In this document: positions 60,586-64,000 of the stretch, piece after piece
Position numbering within the stretch: the first letter of the stretch is position 1
Layout of the letters: each line of letters opens with the position of its first letter
Assembly: GCF_001514285.1 (NCBI RefSeq)
Contig: NZ_KQ949023.1
Location: 434,001 to 498,000, forward strand
DNA from: Streptomyces sp. DSM 15324
GTDB taxonomy: Bacteria > Actinomycetota > Actinomycetes > Streptomycetales > Streptomycetaceae
DNA length: 64,000 nt
Reading direction: 5' to 3'
Program-made: the position numbers and the translations under genes
The notes under the pieces: generated by a model
Seen by the model: the letters and a program-made list of their open reading frames with translations, nothing else
What the model was told of the DNA's origin: nothing
Databases searched by the model: none

Positions 60586-62094
60586 GTGAGCGACAGCGAC
60601 TCCTTCGACGAGATCATCGAGGCCACGCAGACATCAGCCGCTGACGCGGCGGGCGAGCGCGACCCGGATCTCGCGGTCATCGAGGCCGGCAGCCGCACCC
60701 TCCGCACCCAGGGCGGAGCCCCGAGCGCCGACGTCCCGACCCGCCCCGAGGACCCCGAGGTCGACAAGGCGCTGCGCGCGGTCGAGGCCGATCTGGCCAC
60801 CCGCTGGGGCGAGACCAAGCTGGAGCCGTCCGTCAGCCGGATCGCCGCGCTGATGGACGTCCTGGGCGAGCCGCAGCGGACGTACCCCTCGATCCACATC
60901 ACGGGCACCAACGGCAAGACCTCCACCGCCCGCATGATCGAGGCCCTCCTCGGTGCCTTCGACCTGCGCACCGGCCGCTACACCTCCCCTCACGTGCAGT
61001 CCGTCACCGAGCGCATCAGCCTCGACGGCGCCCCGATCTCCGCCGAACGCTTCATCGAGACGTACGACGACATCAAGGCGTACGTCGAGATGGTCGACTC
61101 CCAGCAGGAGTACCGGCTCTCCTTCTTCGAGGTGCTGACCGGCATGGCGTACGCCGCCTTCGCGGACGCGCCGGTCGACGTCGCCGTCGTCGAGGTCGGC
61201 ATGGGCGGCTCCTGGGACGCCACCAACGTCATCGACGGCGACGTCGCCGTGGTCACGCCCATCGACCTCGACCACACCGACCGGCTGGGGGAGACCCCGG
61301 GCGAGATCGCGGGCGAGAAGGGCGGGATCATCAAGCAGGACGCCACGGTCATCCTGGCCCAGCAGCCGGTCGACGCGGCCCAGGTCCTGCTGAAGAGGGC
61401 CGTCGAGGTCGACGCCACGGTGGCCCGGGAGGGCCTGGAGTTCGGTGTCGTGGCGCGCCAGGTCGCCGTCGGCGGACAGCTGGTCACCCTGCGCGGGCTG
61501 GGCGGCGAGTACCCCGAGGTGTACCTCCCGCTGCACGGCGAGCACCAGGCGCACAACGCGGCCGTCGCGCTCGCCGCCGTCGAGGCGTTCTTCGGCGTCG
61601 GCTCCCAGCGGCCCGAGCCGCTCGACATCGACGCCGTCCGCAAGGCCTTCGCGGCCGTGTCCTCGCCGGGCCGGCTGGAGGTCGTACGGCGCTCCCCGAC
61701 CGTCGTCCTGGACGCCGCCCACAACCCGGCCGGCGCGCGGGTGACCGCCGACGCCGTCCGCGAGGCATTCGACTTCAGCCGGCTGATCGGCGTGGTCGGG
61801 GCGAGCGGCGACAAGAACGTCCGCGGGGTGCTGGAGGCCTTCGAGCCGATCTTCGCGGAGGTCGTCGTCACACAGAACTCCAGCCACCGCGCCATGGACG
61901 CCGACGAGCTGGCCGCGATCGCCGTGGAGGTGTTCGGCGACGAGCGCGTCCAGGTCGAGCCGCGGCTGCCGGACGCCCTGGAGGCGGCGATCACGCTCGC
62001 CGAGGAGGAGGGCGAGTTCGCCGGCGGCGGCGTGCTGGTCACCGGTTCCGTCATCACGGTCGGCGAGGCCCGGCTGCTCCTCGGGAAGGGCTGA
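60586..62094 (+). CDS. folC: Folylpolyglutamate synthase / dihydrofolate synthase
   Basis: Adds glutamate to dihydropteroate and folates, 502 aa. GTG 60586 (MSDSDSFDEIIEATQTSAA); the first 70 residues are an acidic, poorly conserved extension. The Mur-ligase P-loop ITGTNGKTST begins near residue 104, followed by TSPHVQSVTERIS, EVGMGGSWDATNV, and the second domain with VLDAAHNPAG. It is followed 10 nt later by a DUF4233 membrane protein, a pairing frequent in Streptomyces. Confidence 0.95.
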   Translation: MSDSDSFDEIIEATQTSAADAAGERDPDLAVIEAGSRTLRTQGGAPSADVPTRPEDPEVDKALRAVEADLATRWGETKLEPSVSRIAALMDVLGEPQRTYPSIHITGTNGKTSTARMIEALLGAFDLRTGRYTSPHVQSVTERISLDGAPISAERFIETYDDIKAYVEMVDSQQEYRLSFFEVLTGMAYAAFADAPVDVAVVEVGMGGSWDATNVIDGDVAVVTPIDLDHTDRLGETPGEIAGEKGGIIKQDATVILAQQPVDAAQVLLKRAVEVDATVAREGLEFGVVARQVAVGGQLVTLRGLGGEYPEVYLPLHGEHQAHNAAVALAAVEAFFGVGSQRPEPLDIDAVRKAFAAVSSPGRLEVVRRSPTVVLDAAHNPAGARVTADAVREAFDFSRLIGVVGASGDKNVRGVLEAFEPIFAEVVVTQNSSHRAMDADELAAIAVEVFGDERVQVEPRLPDALEAAITLAEEEGEFAGGGVLVTGSVITVGEARLLLGKG

Positions 62095-62104
62095 ACACCC
62101 CGCC

Positions 62105-62443
62105 ATGCGTACGCTCTGTTCCTCGACCCTGATCGGCGAGTTCTTCATCATCGGATTCGCCGGTCTGGTCGCCATGAAGGACCCCGACCTGTCCATGACC
62201 ACGGTGTGGACGGTGTGCGGGATCGCGATGTTCCTCAGCGTGCTGCTGTGTGCCGTGGTCACCCGGCCCGGCGGCGTGGCCCTCGGCTGGGCGCTCCAGA
62301 TCGCGCTGGTCGCGTCCGGTTTCTTCGTCCCGATGATGTTCGTCGTCGGGGTCCTGTTCGCCGGCCTGTGGTGGGCCTCGGTGCACTATGGGCGCAAGGT
62401 CGACGAGGCGAGGGCGCGCTTCGCGGCACAGGCCGGGACCTGA
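62105..62443 (+). CDS. DUF4233 family membrane protein
   Basis: Protein of 112 aa with four predicted membrane helices (MRTLCSSTLIGEFFIIGFAGLVA, VWTVCGIAMFLSVLLCAVV, LGWALQIALVASGFFVP, MMFVVGVLFAGLWWASVHYG) and a basic C-terminal tail. The GWALQIALV...FVVGVLFAGLWW order is that of DUF4233. It lies 10 nt after folC and is probably co-transcribed. Function is unknown. Confidence 0.88.
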   Translation: MRTLCSSTLIGEFFIIGFAGLVAMKDPDLSMTTVWTVCGIAMFLSVLLCAVVTRPGGVALGWALQIALVASGFFVPMMFVVGVLFAGLWWASVHYGRKVDEARARFAAQAGT

Positions 62444-62466
62444 CCGCCGGTCCTGCTGACGCTGTG

Positions 62467-62496
62467 TGACAGGTTCACGGACAATCCCTGTAATCT
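62467..62496 (+). promoter_or_regulatory. Candidate ndk promoter
   Basis: TGACAG (62467-62472), 18-nt spacer, TAATCT (62491-62496), leaving a 50-nt leader with a strong ribosome site. Confidence 0.45.
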
Positions 62497-62550
62497 CGTC
62501 CCACCGCACCCCGGCAGTAGTGCACCTCAGCAGTCCCTAAGGAGTCCCCC

Positions 62551-62964
62551 GTGAGCCAGCGCACCCTCGTCCTCCTCAAGCCCGACGCGGTCCGTCGCGG
62601 CCTGACCGGCGAGATCATCAGCCGTATCGAGCGCAAGGCGGGCTGGCGGATCACCGCGCTGGAGCTGCGCACCCTGGACCAGGACACGCTGGAGCAGCAC
62701 TACGGCGAGCACAAGGGCAAGCCCTTCTACGAGCCGCTGGTGGAGTTCATGGCGTCCGGTCCGGTCGTCGCGCTGATCGTCGAGGGCGACCGGGTCATCG
62801 AGGGCGTGCGCGCGCTGGCCGGCCCGACCGACCCCATCGCGGCCGCTCCCGGCTCGATCCGCGGCGACTACGGCGTCATCGTCCGCGAGAACCTGATCCA
62901 CGCCTCCGACTCCGAGGAGTCCTCCGAGCGCGAGATCAAGATCTTCTTCCCGGGTCGCGCGTAA
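62551..62964 (+). CDS. ndk: Nucleoside diphosphate kinase
   Basis: Transfers the gamma-phosphate of ATP to nucleoside diphosphates through a phospho-histidine; 137 aa. GTG 62551 (MSQRTLVLLKPDAVRRGLTG) with AAGGAG 7 nt upstream. The active-site His is in ENLIHASDSEESSEREI (about residue 115), with the substrate-binding KPDAV and RGDYGV segments present. Standard length. It sits between the folC unit and mreB. Confidence 0.97.
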   Translation: MSQRTLVLLKPDAVRRGLTGEIISRIERKAGWRITALELRTLDQDTLEQHYGEHKGKPFYEPLVEFMASGPVVALIVEGDRVIEGVRALAGPTDPIAAAPGSIRGDYGVIVRENLIHASDSEESSEREIKIFFPGRA

Positions 62965-63093
62965 CCGTTCCGAGACGACCGGACGGGCGATCGAGGGAAC
63001 GAGACTCCCCGAACGCCCGTCTCCGGAAGCGAACCCGCACAGCATCTGCTGACAATGGCCAAGACCCTTCCGCAGTGTCCGAGAAGGCGCGTC

Positions 63094-63099
63094 TACGAT
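63094..63099 (+). promoter_or_regulatory. -10 element before mreB
   Basis: TACGAT, about 90 nt upstream of the mreB start, with no strong -35 match. One of probably several mreB promoters. Confidence 0.35.
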
Positions 63100-63189
63100 G
63101 GAAGCCTTCACGTCACCGCACCCACCTCGCCGACCTGAAAAGCCCTCAAAAGCTCAGGGAAGGCCAGTCGAATCCTGATGGGGAACTCA

Positions 63190-64000
63190 ATGTCGTTCAT
63201 CGGCCGTGACATGGCTGTCGACCTCGGGACCGCCAACACGCTGGTGTACGTCAGGGGTCGCGGGATCGTACTCAACGAGCCGTCCGTCGTCGCGATCAAC
63301 ACCAACACCGGTGGCATCCTCGCGGTCGGCGCCGAAGCGAAGAAGATGATCGGGCGCACGCCGGGCAACATCGTGGCCGTGCGGCCGCTGAAGGACGGCG
63401 TGATCGCCGACTTCGAGATCACCGAGCGGATGCTCCGCTACTTCATCCTGAAGATCCACAAGCGGCGGTATCTGGCTCGTCCGCGGGTCGTCGTCTGTGT
63501 GCCGTCGGGCATCACGGGCGTCGAGCGCCGCGCCGTCATCGAGGCGTCGACCCAGGCCGGCGCCCGTCAGGTGCACATCATCGAGGAGCCCATGGCCGCG
63601 GCCATCGGTTCCGGCCTGCCGGTCCACGAGGCCACGGGCAACATGGTGGTGGACATCGGCGGCGGCACCACGGAGGTCGCGGTCATCTCGCTCGGCGGCA
63701 TCGTCACCGCCCAGTCCATCCGTGTCGCGGGCGACGAGCTGGACAACGCGATCATCCAGCACATCAAGAAGGAGTACAGCCTCCTGCTGGGTGAGCGCAC
63801 GGCCGAGCAGATCAAGATCACCATCGGCTCGGCGTACGACCTCGACTCCGACGAGCACACCGAAATCCGTGGCCGGGACCTCGTTTCCGGGCTGCCCAAG
63901 ACCGTCGTCATCTCGGCCGCCGAGGTGCGCAAGGCGATCGAGGAGCCCGTCAACGCGATCGTCGACGCCGTCAAGACCACGCTGGACAAGTGTCCGCCGG
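63190..64000 (+). CDS. mreB: Rod-shape protein MreB (3' end cut by window edge)
   Basis: Actin-like filament protein; in Streptomyces it protects aerial hyphae and spore-wall integrity rather than setting rod shape. The 270 residues seen begin [20 protein letters not shown] at ATG 63190 (GGGGA 5 nt upstream); an ATG at 63178 would add MGNS. Phosphate-binding loops DLGTANT and [17 protein letters not shown], plus the [17 protein letters not shown] segment, are intact. It opens the mre cell-wall cluster beyond the window. Confidence 0.96.
   Translation, partial: MSFIGRDMAVDLGTANTLVYVRGRGIVLNEPSVVAINTNTGGILAVGAEAKKMIGRTPGNIVAVRPLKDGVIADFEITERMLRYFILKIHKRRYLARPRVVVCVPSGITGVERRAVIEASTQAGARQVHIIEEPMAAAIGSGLPVHEATGNMVVDIGGGTTEVAVISLGGIVTAQSIRVAGDELDNAIIQHIKKEYSLLLGERTAEQIKITIGSAYDLDSDEHTEIRGRDLVSGLPKTVVISAAEVRKAIEEPVNAIVDAVKTTLDKCPP

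Overview
The window is very GC-rich, uses GTG starts freely, has a strong third-position G/C bias, and carries the tig, clpP1, clpP2, clpX, valS, folC, ndk, mreB gene order. All of this points to a Streptomyces (or very close relative) chromosome core. It reads as housekeeping genes at both ends with a more variable middle.

Positions 1-16,100 hold the end of an M1 aminopeptidase, a cold-shock protein with a DEAD-box RNA helicase, aspartate-semialdehyde dehydrogenase, a small sigma factor with a membrane partner, a secreted S8 protease broken by a one-base frameshift in a G7 tract, a Nudix hydrolase, a Tat-exported phosphoesterase, a glycosyltransferase, and an AbiEi/DUF559-like nuclease candidate. 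Positions 16,100-17,830 are an accessory patch. It has a decayed IS1380-type transposase, two tandem DUF7336-like small genes, and a 76-bp element bounded by perfect 14-bp inverted repeats.

Positions 17,860-21,260 carry a second M1 aminopeptidase and a DsbA-fold oxidoreductase. A minus-strand sulfur-scavenging unit follows at 21,400-27,850. It comprises a solute-binding protein, permease, ATPase, flavin monooxygenase and TauD-type dioxygenase, with a ROK regulator upstream. Two tiny cysteine-containing leader ORFs, both apparently leaderless, precede the transporter and the ROK gene and suggest cysteine-responsive attenuation. BioY, RpiB, a Nei-type glycosylase, an Eis-like acetyltransferase and a membrane PP2C phosphatase come next.

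Positions 33,250-48,500 form a type VII secretion (ESX-like) locus. It has two nearly identical tandem Esx-like proteins, a third small ESX protein, a DUF6507-like protein, and an 860-residue effector ending in an R-S-ExE ADP-ribosyltransferase domain. After these come two proteins carrying three copies of one domain (candidate immunity proteins), an HD hydrolase, EccD, a MinD/EspI-like ATPase, a three-ATPase EccC and a trailing conserved protein. EccB, EccE and MycP are not recognisable in the window.

Positions 48,500-64,000 return to core: an acyltransferase, three small membrane proteins, tRNA-Gly and tRNA-Pro, trigger factor, the ClpP1/ClpP2/ClpX protease, a Pro-rich membrane protein, valS, folC, a DUF4233 protein, ndk and the start of mreB. 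A ClgR-type operator lies before clpP1. An unusually long repeat-like spacer separates clpP1 from clpP2. An almost perfect 84-bp palindrome covers the convergent ends of clpX and its neighbour.
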